A DNA stretch of 64,000 nt from Pseudonocardia sp. CNS-139 (GTDB lineage Bacteria; Actinomycetota; Actinomycetes; Mycobacteriales; Pseudonocardiaceae). The translations under genes and the position numbers were made by a program. A model generated the notes under the pieces. It saw nothing but the letters and a program-made list of their open reading frames with translations. It did not search any database and was not told the origin of the DNA. Below, piece after piece: positions 47,095 through 55,896 of the stretch (the first letter of the stretch is position 1; every line of letters begins with the position of its first letter). The DNA lies in the NCBI GenBank assembly GCA_001942415.1, contig MKJX01000088.1, positions 28,899 to 92,898 of the forward strand, in the 5' to 3' direction.

Positions 47095-47850
47095 GTGAGA
47101 CCACTGACCACGAGTCTTGCGACCAGCACGCTGGCCCTCGACCGCGTCACCAAGCGCTTCCCGACCGGCACGGTCGCGCTCACCGACGTGAGCATGTCGG
47201 TCGCCCCCGGCGACTTCGTGTCCGTGGTCGGCCCGTCCGGGTGCGGCAAGTCGACGCTGCTGCGGCTCGCGTCCGGGCTGGACGACGCCACCAGCGGCAC
47301 GGTCGACGTCACCGCGGCGGCCACCAGCTACGTCTTCCAGGACGCGACGCTGCTGGAGTGGCGCAGCGCCCTGCGCAACGTCGAGCTGGTGGGCGAACTG
47401 CGCGGCGTCCCTCGCGACGAACGCCGGGCCCGCGCCCAGGACGTGCTGGAGCTCGTCGGGCTCACCGGGTTCGAGAAGCAGCACCCGCGCGAGCTCTCGG
47501 GCGGCATGCGGATGCGGGTGTCGCTGGCCAGGGCGCTCGTCGCGGAGCCGGACCTGGCCCTCTTCGACGAGCCGTTCGGCGCGCTCGACGAGATCACCCG
47601 CCTGCAGATGCAGACCGAGCTGCAGAAGCTCTTCCGGCTCAAGCGGTTCGCCGGCCTGTTCATCACGCACTCGGTGTCCGAGGCGGTCTACCTGTCCACC
47701 CGCGTGCTCGTCATGAGCGGGCGGCCGGGCCGGATCGTCGCGGAGATCCCGATCCCGTGGGACTACCCGCGCCCGCCGGAGCTGCGCTACGCCGCCGAGT
47801 TCGCGGCGATCACGGGCCGGGTCTCGGCGGCGTTGGGGGAGCACTCATGA
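47095..47850 (+). CDS. NitT/TauT-type ABC transporter ATPase
   Basis: 251 aa, intact. Walker A GPSGCGKSTL, Q-loop VFQDATLLEW, signature ELSGGMRMRVSLARAL, Walker B LALFDEPFGALDE, switch His FITHSVSEAV. Typical of SsuB/TauB/ThiZ importers. GTG 47095 immediately follows the deaminase. Overlaps the permease ATG by 4 nt. Confidence 0.93.
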   Translation: MRPLTTSLATSTLALDRVTKRFPTGTVALTDVSMSVAPGDFVSVVGPSGCGKSTLLRLASGLDDATSGTVDVTAAATSYVFQDATLLEWRSALRNVELVGELRGVPRDERRARAQDVLELVGLTGFEKQHPRELSGGMRMRVSLARALVAEPDLALFDEPFGALDEITRLQMQTELQKLFRLKRFAGLFITHSVSEAVYLSTRVLVMSGRPGRIVAEIPIPWDYPRPPELRYAAEFAAITGRVSAALGEHS

Positions 47851-48719
47851 CAAGTCACACCGACACGCGGCCGGTGGACGTCGGCGCGCTGCCGGCCGAG
47901 CCGTCGAGCACGCCCGCGGCCCGCCGGTCCCCGGTGCTCGCCGGCCTGCGCCGGGCCCTGCCGATCGTCGGGGCGCTGGTCGGCATCGCGGTCGTCTGGT
48001 ACGGGGTGTCGTACCTGGTGCTGCCGGCCCGCCAGCGGTTCCTGCTCCCGCCGCCGCACGAGGTGTACGGCGGCGCGTTCTCGAACCCGCAGCTCATGGG
48101 CCCGATGCTGGAGGCACTGGGCCGCAGCTTCGCGGTCGCGCTGGTCGGGCTCCTGATCGCCGTGGTGTTCGGCATCGGCTACGCGGTGGTCATGTCGCAG
48201 TGGTCGTGGGCCGAGCGCGTCCTCTACCCGTACGCGGTGATCCTGCAGACGATCCCGATCCTCGCGCTCGTCCCGCTGATCGGGATCTGGCTCGGCTACG
48301 CGTTCCCGGCGCGGGTGGCCGTCTGCGTGATCATCGCGCTCTTCCCGATGATCGCGAACACGCTCTTCGGGCTGCAGTCGGCCAGCGCCGCGGCGCACGA
48401 CCTGTTCACGCTGAACAAGGCCACGCGCTGGCAGCGCCTGACCAAGCTCCAGTTCCCGGCCGCGGTGCCGTCGATCTTCACCGGGCTGCGCAACGCCGCG
48501 GGCCTGTCGGTGATCGGCGCGATCGTCGGGGACTACTTCTTCCAGCAGGGCGCGCCCGGCATCGGCGGCCTGCTGCGCGTCTACACGCAGCGGCTCCAGA
48601 TGGAGGCCCTGCTCACCTCCGTGACGCTCACGGCGCTCTTCGGCGTCGTCGTGTTCACCGTGTTCGCCGTGCTCGACCGCGCCGTCGTCGGCCGCTGGTT
48701 CGGCCGCACCACCCGCTGA
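47847..48719 (+). CDS. NitT/TauT-type ABC transporter permease
   Basis: 290 aa, intact; six predicted membrane helices. Seen: IVGALVGIAVVWYGVSYLVL, LLPPPHEVYGGAF, FAVALVGLLIAVVFGIGYAV, and the BPD_transp_1 EAA loop region (LFTLNKATRWQRLTKLQFP, then AAVPSIFTGLRNAAGLSVIG). Single permease acting as a homodimer. Coupled to the ATPase by ATGA. Confidence 0.93.
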   Translation: MTSHTDTRPVDVGALPAEPSSTPAARRSPVLAGLRRALPIVGALVGIAVVWYGVSYLVLPARQRFLLPPPHEVYGGAFSNPQLMGPMLEALGRSFAVALVGLLIAVVFGIGYAVVMSQWSWAERVLYPYAVILQTIPILALVPLIGIWLGYAFPARVAVCVIIALFPMIANTLFGLQSASAAAHDLFTLNKATRWQRLTKLQFPAAVPSIFTGLRNAAGLSVIGAIVGDYFFQQGAPGIGGLLRVYTQRLQMEALLTSVTLTALFGVVVFTVFAVLDRAVVGRWFGRTTR

Positions 48720-48746
48720 CCCCCGTCCCACCACTGGAGCTCCCCG

Positions 48747-49913
48747 ATGATCCGTAGACCTGCACTGATGGTCGCGACCGCGGCCGCCGCGGCGCTCGTC
48801 CTCTCCGCGTGCGGCGGCGCCGAGGAACCCGCCGCCCCGGCCGCGCCCGCCGCGCCCGCGGCCCCGGCCGGCGGCCCGCTCGACCTCGCCGGCGTCTGCC
48901 CGGCCACGGTCGTGCTCCAGCAGGACTGGCAGCCCGAGGCCGAGCACGGCGCCATGTACGCGCTGGTCGGCCCGGACTACACGATCGACGCCGACGCCAA
49001 GAGCGTCACCGGCTCGCTCGTGACGCAGGGCGTCGACACCGGCGTGGACGTCGAGGTGCGCCCCGGCGGCCCGAACGTCGGGTTCCAGCCGGTGCCGGCC
49101 CTGATGTACCTCGACGACGCGATCACGCTGGGCGCCGTCAACACCGACGCGGCCATCGTCGCCGCTGCCGACCAGCCGACCGTCGCCGTCGCGTCGCAGA
49201 TGACGGTGAGCCCGCAGATCCTCATGTGGGACCCGGAGAGCCACCCCGGCATGACGACGATCCGGCAGATCGCGGCCACCGGCGCCCCGGTCGTGACGTC
49301 CGGCGACATCATCCCGGCGCTCCTGGAGAGCCAGGGCATCATCCAGGCGAGCCAGTCCGACACCAGCTACGAGGGCACGCCCGCGCGGTTCGTCTCCGAC
49401 CCGGTGATCCTGCAGCAGGGCTTCGCCACGGCCGAGCCGTACATCTACCAGAACGAGATCGGCGAGTGGTCGCGTCCGGTGGGCTTCGAGCCGCTGGCCA
49501 ACTACGGCTACTCGATCTACCCCGAGCCGCTCGCGGTGCGCGCCGACCGGCTGGAGCAGCTGCGGCCGTGCCTGGAGAAGCTCGTGCCGATCATGCAGCA
49601 GAGCCAGATCGACTACCTGGCCGACCCGGGCCCGACCAACCGGCTGATCGTGGAGCTCGTCGAGGCGTACCAGACCGGCTGGACCTACTCCGAGGGAGTG
49701 GCGGACTTCTCCGCGCAGGCCCAGGTGGAGCAGGGTTTCGTGACGAACGACCCGGTGTCCGGCGTCTTCGGCCAGTTCGACCCGGCGCGGATGGCGGAGA
49801 TCGTCTCGACGTTCGGGCCGATCCTCCAGTCGCAGGGCACGATCAGCTCGGTCCCCGACGCGTCGGCGCTCTACACGAACGACTTCATCGACACGACCAT
49901 CAAGATGGGTTGA
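48747..49913 (+). CDS. NMT1/THI5-like substrate-binding lipoprotein
   Basis: 388 aa, intact. Lipobox LVLSACGG (Cys about 22) followed by an Ala-Pro-rich linker (APAAPAAPAAPAG), then ATVVLQQDWQPEAEHGAMYA, which matches the THI5/NMT1 start for pyrimidine-, riboflavin- or formamidopyrimidine-type ligands (LxxDWxPxxxHxG). Complete importer with the ATPase and permease just upstream. The ligand is probably an aromatic N-heterocycle, in line with the deaminase on one side and hydrolases on the other. Confidence 0.9.
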   Translation: MIRRPALMVATAAAAALVLSACGGAEEPAAPAAPAAPAAPAGGPLDLAGVCPATVVLQQDWQPEAEHGAMYALVGPDYTIDADAKSVTGSLVTQGVDTGVDVEVRPGGPNVGFQPVPALMYLDDAITLGAVNTDAAIVAAADQPTVAVASQMTVSPQILMWDPESHPGMTTIRQIAATGAPVVTSGDIIPALLESQGIIQASQSDTSYEGTPARFVSDPVILQQGFATAEPYIYQNEIGEWSRPVGFEPLANYGYSIYPEPLAVRADRLEQLRPCLEKLVPIMQQSQIDYLADPGPTNRLIVELVEAYQTGWTYSEGVADFSAQAQVEQGFVTNDPVSGVFGQFDPARMAEIVSTFGPILQSQGTISSVPDASALYTNDFIDTTIKMG

Positions 49914-49915
49914 TC

Positions 49916-51268
49916 TTGACGACGACCGCCGAACGCACGGCCGCCGCCGCCGCGGAGATCGCCAGGATCGGCGCGGGGACGGTGTCCACCGACCCCGGGC
50001 TGATCACGAAGGTCTCCTCGGACTGGTCGCGGATGTCGCCGGTGCTGCAGGAGAAGGTGCCGCCGGGCCGCTACCTCGCCGACGCGGTGGTGCGCCCGAC
50101 GGTGCCCGAGCAGGTCCCGGCGCTGCTGGCCGTCGCGTTCGAGCACGGCGTGCCGGTGACGCCGCGCGGCGCGGGCACCGGCAACTACGGGCAGGCCACC
50201 CCGTTCGACGGCGGGATCGTGCTCGACCTGCGCAGCCTCGACGCGATCACCGTGAACGAGGGCGGCGGCGACGTCACGGTCACGGCGGGCGCGGGCGCCC
50301 GGCTCACCTCGGTGGACCGGCTCGCCCGCGCCGCCGGGCGGGACATCTGGATCTTCCCGTCCACGAAGAGCTCCACCGTCGGCGGGTTCGTCGGCGGCGG
50401 CAGCGCGGGCACCGGCACGATCGAGCACGGCACCACGAGCGACGGCTACGTCGTGTCCGCGACGGTCGCCCCGATGGACGGCAGCGGCACGATGCGCCGG
50501 GTCAGCGGGGCCGAGCTCACCCCGTACATCCACACGTACGGGGTGACCGGGATCCTCGTGGACGTCGAGATCCGCACCGACCCGGCGCGGGAGTGGGCGG
50601 CGCTCTACGCGTCCTTCCCGTCGTACGCGCAGCTCGCGGCCGTGCACCGGTCGCTGCTCGACCTCCCGCAGCGGCCGCGGCTGGCCTCCGGCGACGAGCC
50701 GCCGCTCGTCCCGACGCTGCCGGCGCCGGTCGCGCTGGACCCGGAGCGGTACAGCCTGCGGGTGATCGCGGAGGCGTCCACCGTGGACGAGATCGCGGCG
50801 CGGGTGGCGGCTGGTGGCGGCGCGATGGTCGCGGCGCTGCCCGACTACGCCGAGACCGACCGGCTCTCCGGCATGTCCTACAACCACCCCGTCTGGTTCT
50901 TCCAGCGCGGCAACCCGGACGAGACGTGGTTCCACATGGAGTCCGGCGGCACGCCGCTCTGGGACGCGCCCGACGCGGTGCGGGCGGCCTACGACGGGCC
51001 GGTGCACCTGCACCTGGAGCTGTTCGGGCACGGGCCGGGCGCCATGATCGTCGCGCGGTACACGGGCGAGGCGGACGTGCTCGCCGGGATCCCGCGGCTG
51101 GAGGCCGCCGGAATGGGCATCCACTCACCGCACCAGTGGTACGTCGACCGCAACGTCGAACTGGCGATCGAGACCGCGCGCGTCACCGACCCGAAGGGCC
51201 TGCTCAACCCGGGCAAGCTCACGGCGACGCCGCCGGTCGACACCCGCGTCAACATCGGAGTGCGCTGA
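49916..51268 (+). CDS. FAD-linked oxidase (VAO/PCMH family, GlcD-like)
   Basis: 450 aa, intact. PCMH FAD domain: ADAVVRPTVPEQVPALLAVA, VPVTPRGAGTGNYGQATPFD, FPSTKSSTVGGFVGGGSAGT; C-terminal cap ending VTDPKGLLNPGKL. TTG 49916 is the likely start (TTG 49910 also in frame), directly after the binding-protein stop. Oxidises an alcohol, hydroxy acid or amine; no cytochrome partner nearby, so oxygen or a soluble carrier accepts electrons. Overlaps the creatininase start by one base (TGATG). Confidence 0.88.
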   Translation: MTTTAERTAAAAAEIARIGAGTVSTDPGLITKVSSDWSRMSPVLQEKVPPGRYLADAVVRPTVPEQVPALLAVAFEHGVPVTPRGAGTGNYGQATPFDGGIVLDLRSLDAITVNEGGGDVTVTAGAGARLTSVDRLARAAGRDIWIFPSTKSSTVGGFVGGGSAGTGTIEHGTTSDGYVVSATVAPMDGSGTMRRVSGAELTPYIHTYGVTGILVDVEIRTDPAREWAALYASFPSYAQLAAVHRSLLDLPQRPRLASGDEPPLVPTLPAPVALDPERYSLRVIAEASTVDEIAARVAAGGGAMVAALPDYAETDRLSGMSYNHPVWFFQRGNPDETWFHMESGGTPLWDAPDAVRAAYDGPVHLHLELFGHGPGAMIVARYTGEADVLAGIPRLEAAGMGIHSPHQWYVDRNVELAIETARVTDPKGLLNPGKLTATPPVDTRVNIGVR

Positions 51269-52046
51269 TGACGGTGCCGCGTTTCGTCGACCTGACCGCG
51301 CCGCAGGTCGCGGCCCTGCCGCCGGACACGGTGGCGGTGCTCCCGCTCGGCGCGACCGAGCAGCACGGTCCCCACCTGCCGATCTCGACCGACTACGTGA
51401 CCGCCACCGAGGCCGCCGAGGCGGCGGTGCGGGCGGTGGCCGAGGCCGGCACCGCGCCGGTCGTGCTGCTCCCGGGCCTGGCCTACACGAAGTCCGACGA
51501 GCACCACTGGTCGCCCGGCACGATCTGGCTGTCGTGGGACACCCTGATGCGCACGCTCGTGGACGTCGGCCGGTCGCTCCAGACCTCGGGCATCTCCCGG
51601 CTGCTCTTCGTCAACGGGCACGGCGGCAACTCCGCGCTCGGCCAGGTCGCGTGCCGCGAGATCCGCATCCGGTTCGGGCTGCGCACGTTCTTCGCGCACC
51701 TGTCGGTGCCCGCCGACCAGGGCGGGAAGGGCTCCGCGGCCACGGAGCACGGGATGGGCGTGCACGGCGGGCACGGCGAGACGTCGCTGATGCTGCACTT
51801 GCGCCCGGAGCTGGTGCACATGGAGCACGCGCAGCGCCGGGTGCCCGAGGGCCTGCTCGACTACGAGCACATCGGGTTCGGCAAGCCCGTCTCGTTCGGC
51901 TGGACGAGCGACGACTTCGGCCCCGACGCTACGTCGGCGACCCGACGGGTGCCACCGCGGAGCACGGCAAGGCGCTCTTCGAGGCGGCCGTCGGGCGGCT
52001 GGCCGAGGTGATCGTCGAGGCCCACCGCTTCACCACCCCGGCATGA
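51268..52046 (+). CDS. Creatininase-family amidohydrolase
   Basis: About 259 aa. Metal-ligand blocks: PLGATEQHGPHLPISTDYV (Glu, His, Asp), LLFVNGHGGNSALGQ, GVHGGHGETSLMLHL (Glu). One frame break near 51930 restores YVGDPTGATAEHGKALFE. The family opens lactam rings such as creatinine, mycofactocin precursor or formamidopyrimidines. Overlaps the next amidohydrolase by ATGA. Not near mycofactocin genes here, so a catabolic lactamase is favoured. Confidence 0.88.
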
Positions 52047-53425
52047 CGCTCACCGTCGAGAACGCGCTGGTCGTCCCGGTCGCCGACGGCGGGCCGGAGT
52101 GGTTCCAGGGGTGGCTGCGGGTGGGCGACGACGGCCGGATCGCCGCCCTCGGGCCGGGCGCGCCCCCGCCCGGGCCACCCGGGGGCGAGGTGCTCGACGT
52201 GGGCGGCGCGATCGTCGCGCCCGGGTTCGTCTCCGCGCACTCGCACCTGTTCACGTCCGGCCTGCGCGGCATCGCGCCCGGCTCGACGCTCTACCCGTGG
52301 GTGCGCGCCAACGCCGAGGTGTTCCGGCACGCCGATGCCGAGACGCTCTACTGGTGCACGCTGCACGGCTGCCTCGACTTCCTCGCCAACGGCATCACCA
52401 GCGCCTACAACTTCACGCAGTCGCGCGTCACGTGGCTCTACGACCCGGCCGCGGCCGCGAGCGTGCCGGTCGAGGTGCACCCCGTCGAGTACCTGACCCG
52501 GCAGTTCGACGGCGCGGCTGACGCCGGGCTGCGGGTCGTCAACGCGATCCGGCTCGACGACGGCTCCGCGCCGGAGGACGAGGTGCTCGGCACGTTCGCC
52601 GAGATGGTGGCCGCGTCCGCCGAGCACACCCCGGCCGACCTGCACCTCGGCGCATCCGTGTTCGGGGCGGTGCAGTGGGCGGAGAGCCCGCGCACGGCCG
52701 AGCTGGAGACGAAGGTGATGCGCGAGCACGGCCTCGTCAACCAGGCCCACTTCGTCGAGACCGCGGAGCAGCTCGACGTGCAGCGGTCGAAGTTCGCCTG
52801 GTACGCCGAGGCGGGCGCGCTCGGGCCGGACCTCGTGTTCGGCCACTTCGTGCACCCGACCGACGAGATGGTCGCGCAGGCGGCCGCGGCCGGCTGCGGC
52901 ATGGTCTGGCAGGCCACCTCCAACGGGCGGCTGGGCTCCGGGTTCGCCGACGTCGTGCGGCTGCGGCGGGCCGGGATGCGGGTCGGGATGGGCCTGGACG
53001 ACCAGTCGTGCACCGACGTCTCCGACCCGTTCGGCAACATGCGCATGGGCCTCTACGCGATGCGCGCCCTGCACACCGACGCGGCCGTGCTGATGCCGAA
53101 GGACGTGCTGCGCCTGCACACGCTCGGCTCGGCGGAGGTGCTGGGCGTCGCCGACCGCGTCGGGAGCCTGGAGCCGGGCAAGCTCGCGGACTTCGTCGTC
53201 GTCGACCACCGCTCGCCCTCGACCGGCCCGGTCTGGGACGTGCTCGCGACGTACGTGCTGGCCTGCGGGCTGCGCAACCTCAAGCAGGTGTACGTGGGGG
53301 GCCGGCTCGCCGCCGCGGACGGGCGTGCCACGGCCCCGCTCGCGGCCCGCGCGGACGCCGAGCTGGAGGCCCGCATGACCGAGGCGGCGGCGAAGGCCGG
53401 GCTGCGACCGGCCCTGTATCCGTGA
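52043..53425 (+). CDS. ATZ/TRZ-family amidohydrolase (third in window)
   Basis: 460 aa, intact. Seen: GFVSAHSHLFTSGLRGIAPG (HxH), LVNQAHFVETAEQLDVQ, LVFGHFVHPTDEMV, MVWQATSNGRLGSG, GMGLDDQSCTD (metal Asp), EPGKLADFVVVD. Clearly a deaminase/chlorohydrolase-type enzyme but divergent from the copies at 31070 and 41332. Sits between creatininase and the MTHFR-like gene with 4-nt overlaps on both sides. Confidence 0.88.
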   Translation: MTLTVENALVVPVADGGPEWFQGWLRVGDDGRIAALGPGAPPPGPPGGEVLDVGGAIVAPGFVSAHSHLFTSGLRGIAPGSTLYPWVRANAEVFRHADAETLYWCTLHGCLDFLANGITSAYNFTQSRVTWLYDPAAAASVPVEVHPVEYLTRQFDGAADAGLRVVNAIRLDDGSAPEDEVLGTFAEMVAASAEHTPADLHLGASVFGAVQWAESPRTAELETKVMREHGLVNQAHFVETAEQLDVQRSKFAWYAEAGALGPDLVFGHFVHPTDEMVAQAAAAGCGMVWQATSNGRLGSGFADVVRLRRAGMRVGMGLDDQSCTDVSDPFGNMRMGLYAMRALHTDAAVLMPKDVLRLHTLGSAEVLGVADRVGSLEPGKLADFVVVDHRSPSTGPVWDVLATYVLACGLRNLKQVYVGGRLAAADGRATAPLAARADAELEARMTEAAAKAGLRPALYP

Positions 53426-54402
53426 CGTTCGCCCTGCCCCAAGCGCATGACCTACGGCCCGTGCGGGGGAGTGGGCGCGGACGGGACGTGCGAGGTGGCG
53501 CCCGAGCCGTGCGTGTTCCCGTCGGTCGTGCCGTGGGACGGGCCCGCGCCGGCCGCGGCGGCCCCGCGCTCCCCCGTCCGTTCGTGCTCTCGGCGTTCCC
53601 GGCCGCGCCCCTGGACGCGGCCTCGGTCGTCGAGTGCGCCGCGCTGATGCGGGGGAGCGCCGACGCCGTGCTGCTCGGCGACTCGGGCGCGGCCCGCGTG
53701 CAGTTCCCGCCCGCGTACCGGGCGATGCTCGTGCAGGCGCAGGGGCTGCCGGCGTGGGCCGGGCTGGCCTGCCGCGACCGCAACCGGGTGGCGCTGGAGG
53801 GCGAGCTGGCCGCGCTGGCGCACGCGGGGGTGGCCGGCGTGCACTGCGTCACCGGCGACCACCCGGCGCTCGGGCACCGGCCCGACGCCGCCCCCGTCTT
53901 CGACCTGGAGTCGCACGAGCTGGTGCCGCTGGCGCGCCGGTACGGGCTGACGGTCTCGGTGGCGGAGTCGCCGGGCGCCCCGCCGGTCGCGCAGCGGGCC
54001 CGGCGGCTGGCGCAGAAGGTGCGGGCCGGCGCCCAGCTGGCGCTGCTGCAGTACGCGGGCGACGCGGCGGCCGTCGCGCGGTTCGTCGGCGAGCTGCGGG
54101 CGGCCGGGGCGGACGTCCCGGTGCTGCCGGGCGTCCCGGTGGTCGTGGACCGGCCGGGCGCCGAGCTGCTCGCCTCGTTCCCCGCGGCCGTGCTCCCGGC
54201 CGGGTTCCTGGACGCCGTGCTGGGCGCCGCCGACCCGTTCCGCGCGGGCGTCGAGGCGGCACTCGGCTACGCCTGTGAGCTGCTCGCCGTCGACGGCGTC
54301 GCGGGGGTCGTGCTGGGCGGCGGATCGGGCCCGGGCACGGAGCGTGCGCTCGCGGCAGCGCTCGGCGAGATCGGTCGTGACCTGCGCAGACGCATGGCGT
54401 AA
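53422..54402 (+). CDS. Methylenetetrahydrofolate reductase-like protein with Cys-rich N-terminal domain
   Basis: About 326 aa. N-terminal Cys domain: CPKRMTYGPCGGVGADG, TCEVAPEPCVF (PF12225-type, usually seen with MetV/MetF). C-terminal MTHFR TIM barrel: GVHCVTGDHPALGHRPDA, VFDLESHELVPLARRYGL, RLAQKVRAGAQLALLQYA, VLPGVPVVVDR. Frame breaks near 53432 and 53570. GTG 53422 overlaps the amidohydrolase stop. An MTHFR ending a degradation operon implies a one-carbon unit (methyl or methylene) from the substrate is captured on tetrahydrofolate. No methyltransferase gene is adjacent. Confidence 0.8.
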   Translation: MTFALPQAHDLRPVRGSGRGRDVRGGARAVRVPVGRAVGRARAGRGGPALPRPFVLSAFPAAPLDAASVVECAALMRGSADAVLLGDSGAARVQFPPAYRAMLVQAQGLPAWAGLACRDRNRVALEGELAALAHAGVAGVHCVTGDHPALGHRPDAAPVFDLESHELVPLARRYGLTVSVAESPGAPPVAQRARRLAQKVRAGAQLALLQYAGDAAAVARFVGELRAAGADVPVLPGVPVVVDRPGAELLASFPAAVLPAGFLDAVLGAADPFRAGVEAALGYACELLAVDGVAGVVLGGGSGPGTERALAAALGEIGRDLRRRMA

Positions 54403-54497
54403 GCATCGGTTGCGCTGCGTGCGCCGGAGTTCGCCCGTACGGGCGGACGGTCCGCGGATCCGGTGTCGGGCATGCCCCGCCCGGGTAGCCGCAGGAC

Positions 54498-54767
54498 GTG
54501 TGGATCTCGCTGGTCGTGCCTCTCGCGGTGCTGCTGATCGCCTTGTTGCTGCAGCGCCTCGAGGCGGCGGTGCTCACGGACCTCCGGACCCCCGATCCGC
54601 ACCGTGAGCATCCCGCGGCGGGCGCCGCAGGCGACCCGCCCGACGACCCCGCCCCGGCCCCGGAGCCCGACCCGGAGCCCGACCCGGCGCAGCTCGCCGC
54701 GGGCCCCGTGCCGGCCCATCCGGTCTGCCGGTCGCACGGCCGGCGGATGACCCGCGCGACCGCCTGA
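54498..54767 (+). CDS. Small single-pass membrane protein
   Basis: 89 aa, intact. GTG 54498 starts a membrane helix at once (WISLVVPLAVLLIALLLQRL), then a hydrophilic Pro/Asp-rich tail (PDDPAPAPEPDPEPDPAQL) and a Cys/His end (AHPVCRSHGRRM). No family recognised; supported by the sharp helix-tail layout. Independent of the upstream operon. Confidence 0.6.
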   Translation: MWISLVVPLAVLLIALLLQRLEAAVLTDLRTPDPHREHPAAGAAGDPPDDPAPAPEPDPEPDPAQLAAGPVPAHPVCRSHGRRMTRATA

Positions 54768-54820
54768 CCGGGGGTGACCCCTCCTCGCCGGTGCGCCCCG
54801 GCCGTGCCAGGCTGACCCGC

Positions 54821-55267
54821 ATGGATCCGGAGAACAGGACGGACGAGGACGACTCGGGGCTGCTGGAGCCCGAGGACACCCTCGACGACCGCGGCGTGCG
54901 GGACGTCCTCGACGAGGGTTACTCGCCGCCGGAGCGCCCGCTCGGTGTGGAGGAGTGGGGCACCACGGCCGACGAGGAGGCCGAAGGCGAGTCCCTCGAC
55001 GCCCGGCTCGCGCGCGAGCTGCCGGACTACGGCGACGACGACGAGGGTGACGGGCTGGGCGACAGCGCCGACACCGACGGCGAGCTGCTCGACGACGAGG
55101 TCGGCGAGACCCGCGCCGGCCGGCTCGTCGCGAGCGACGACGGCGGCACCTTCGACACCGACGAGGAGCTCTACGCCGTCGACATCGGCATCGACGGGGC
55201 CGGCGCCTCCGCGGAGGAGGCCGCCGTCCACGTGGTCAGCGAGGAGTCACCGCTCGACGACGACTAG
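54821..55267 (+). CDS. DUF5709-family acidic protein
   Basis: 148 aa, intact, very acidic and low-complexity. Seen: DTLDDRGVRDVLDEGYSPPE, RPLGVEEWGTTADEEAEGES and GRLVASDDGGTFDTDEELYA, the layout of actinobacterial DUF5709 proteins. Probably intrinsically disordered; function unknown. ATG 54821. Confidence 0.8.
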   Translation: MDPENRTDEDDSGLLEPEDTLDDRGVRDVLDEGYSPPERPLGVEEWGTTADEEAEGESLDARLARELPDYGDDDEGDGLGDSADTDGELLDDEVGETRAGRLVASDDGGTFDTDEELYAVDIGIDGAGASAEEAAVHVVSEESPLDDD

Positions 55268-55382
55268 CGGCGCCGTAGTAGTGCACCGCCACGGCCGCCG
55301 TCGCGGCAGGAACACCACCTGCAACAGCGTGCGCGGCAGCAGCGGCATGCTGATCCCGGTCCCGGCGGCACCATCGAGCCGA

Positions 55383-55451
55383 CGGCACACACCTCCCGGA
55401 CTCGGCACACATGGCAGGACCTGTGTGCGGAGTCCGGGAGGTGTGTGCGGT
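55383..55451. repeat. 69-bp compound palindrome, copy 4
   Basis: Near-perfect copy. Unlike the others it does not follow a stop codon directly; it lies 116 bp after the DUF5709 stop and its last two bases are the start of the GTG of a remnant reading frame. The 115 bp before it hold nothing recognised. Confidence 0.85.
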
Positions 55452-55632
55452 GCAGGCCGGCTTGCCGGTGCTCGTCCGGCACACGGGCTGCGGGCACACC
55501 GTGCCGATCACCGTGTGTGACCACTGCGGCGAGCCGCTGACGGCCGCGGGCGCCACCCAGCATCCCGGTCCGGGCGGCCGGACGGGGCCCGGCACCCGGG
55601 TGCTCGGCCCGCTGCTCGCCGGCGGGCACTAG
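55450..55632 (+). pseudogene. Probable 3' remnant of an HxlR-type regulator (zinc-ribbon-like tail)
   Basis: 60 codons: VLVRHTGCGHTVPITVCDHC, then GEPLTAAGATQHPGPGG. It resembles the C-terminal Cys extension (CGH..CxxCG) of actinobacterial HxlR regulators; the winged-helix part is missing. The frame enters directly from palindrome copy 4. It could instead be a tiny standalone zinc protein from GTG 55450. Confidence 0.4.
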
Positions 55633-55874
55633 CCGCAACCGCGCCCGCGCGCCTGCTCGTGGGTGCCGCGATACCTGGCGCTGCGCGCAGCCCGAATGCG
55701 CCGCCCGGGAATTGCCGGAATCGAGATGGCCGCCGTGGTTGCTGCCCGTTCCGTTTCGTGGTTAGGCTCGCCGCGGTGATCACGCGGCGGCCGCGGAATC
55801 CGCATCCCGCCGGAACAGTCGTGTGCGATCGGATTCGGGGGAATTCGCATCCTTCGGGGCGGTCGACGGGGAAG

Positions 55875-55887
55875 CTCGACGAGGAGT
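55875..55887 (+). promoter_or_regulatory. Leader motif CTCGACGAGGAGT of binding protein 2
   Basis: Identical 13-mer occurs at 62030-62042 before binding protein 3. It contains the GAGGAG ribosome site 10 nt and 8 nt before the respective ATGs, so the two paralogues share their translation-initiation leader. Upstream (55633-55874) nothing else was recognised. Confidence 0.55.
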
Positions 55888-55896
55888 CGTACCGAG

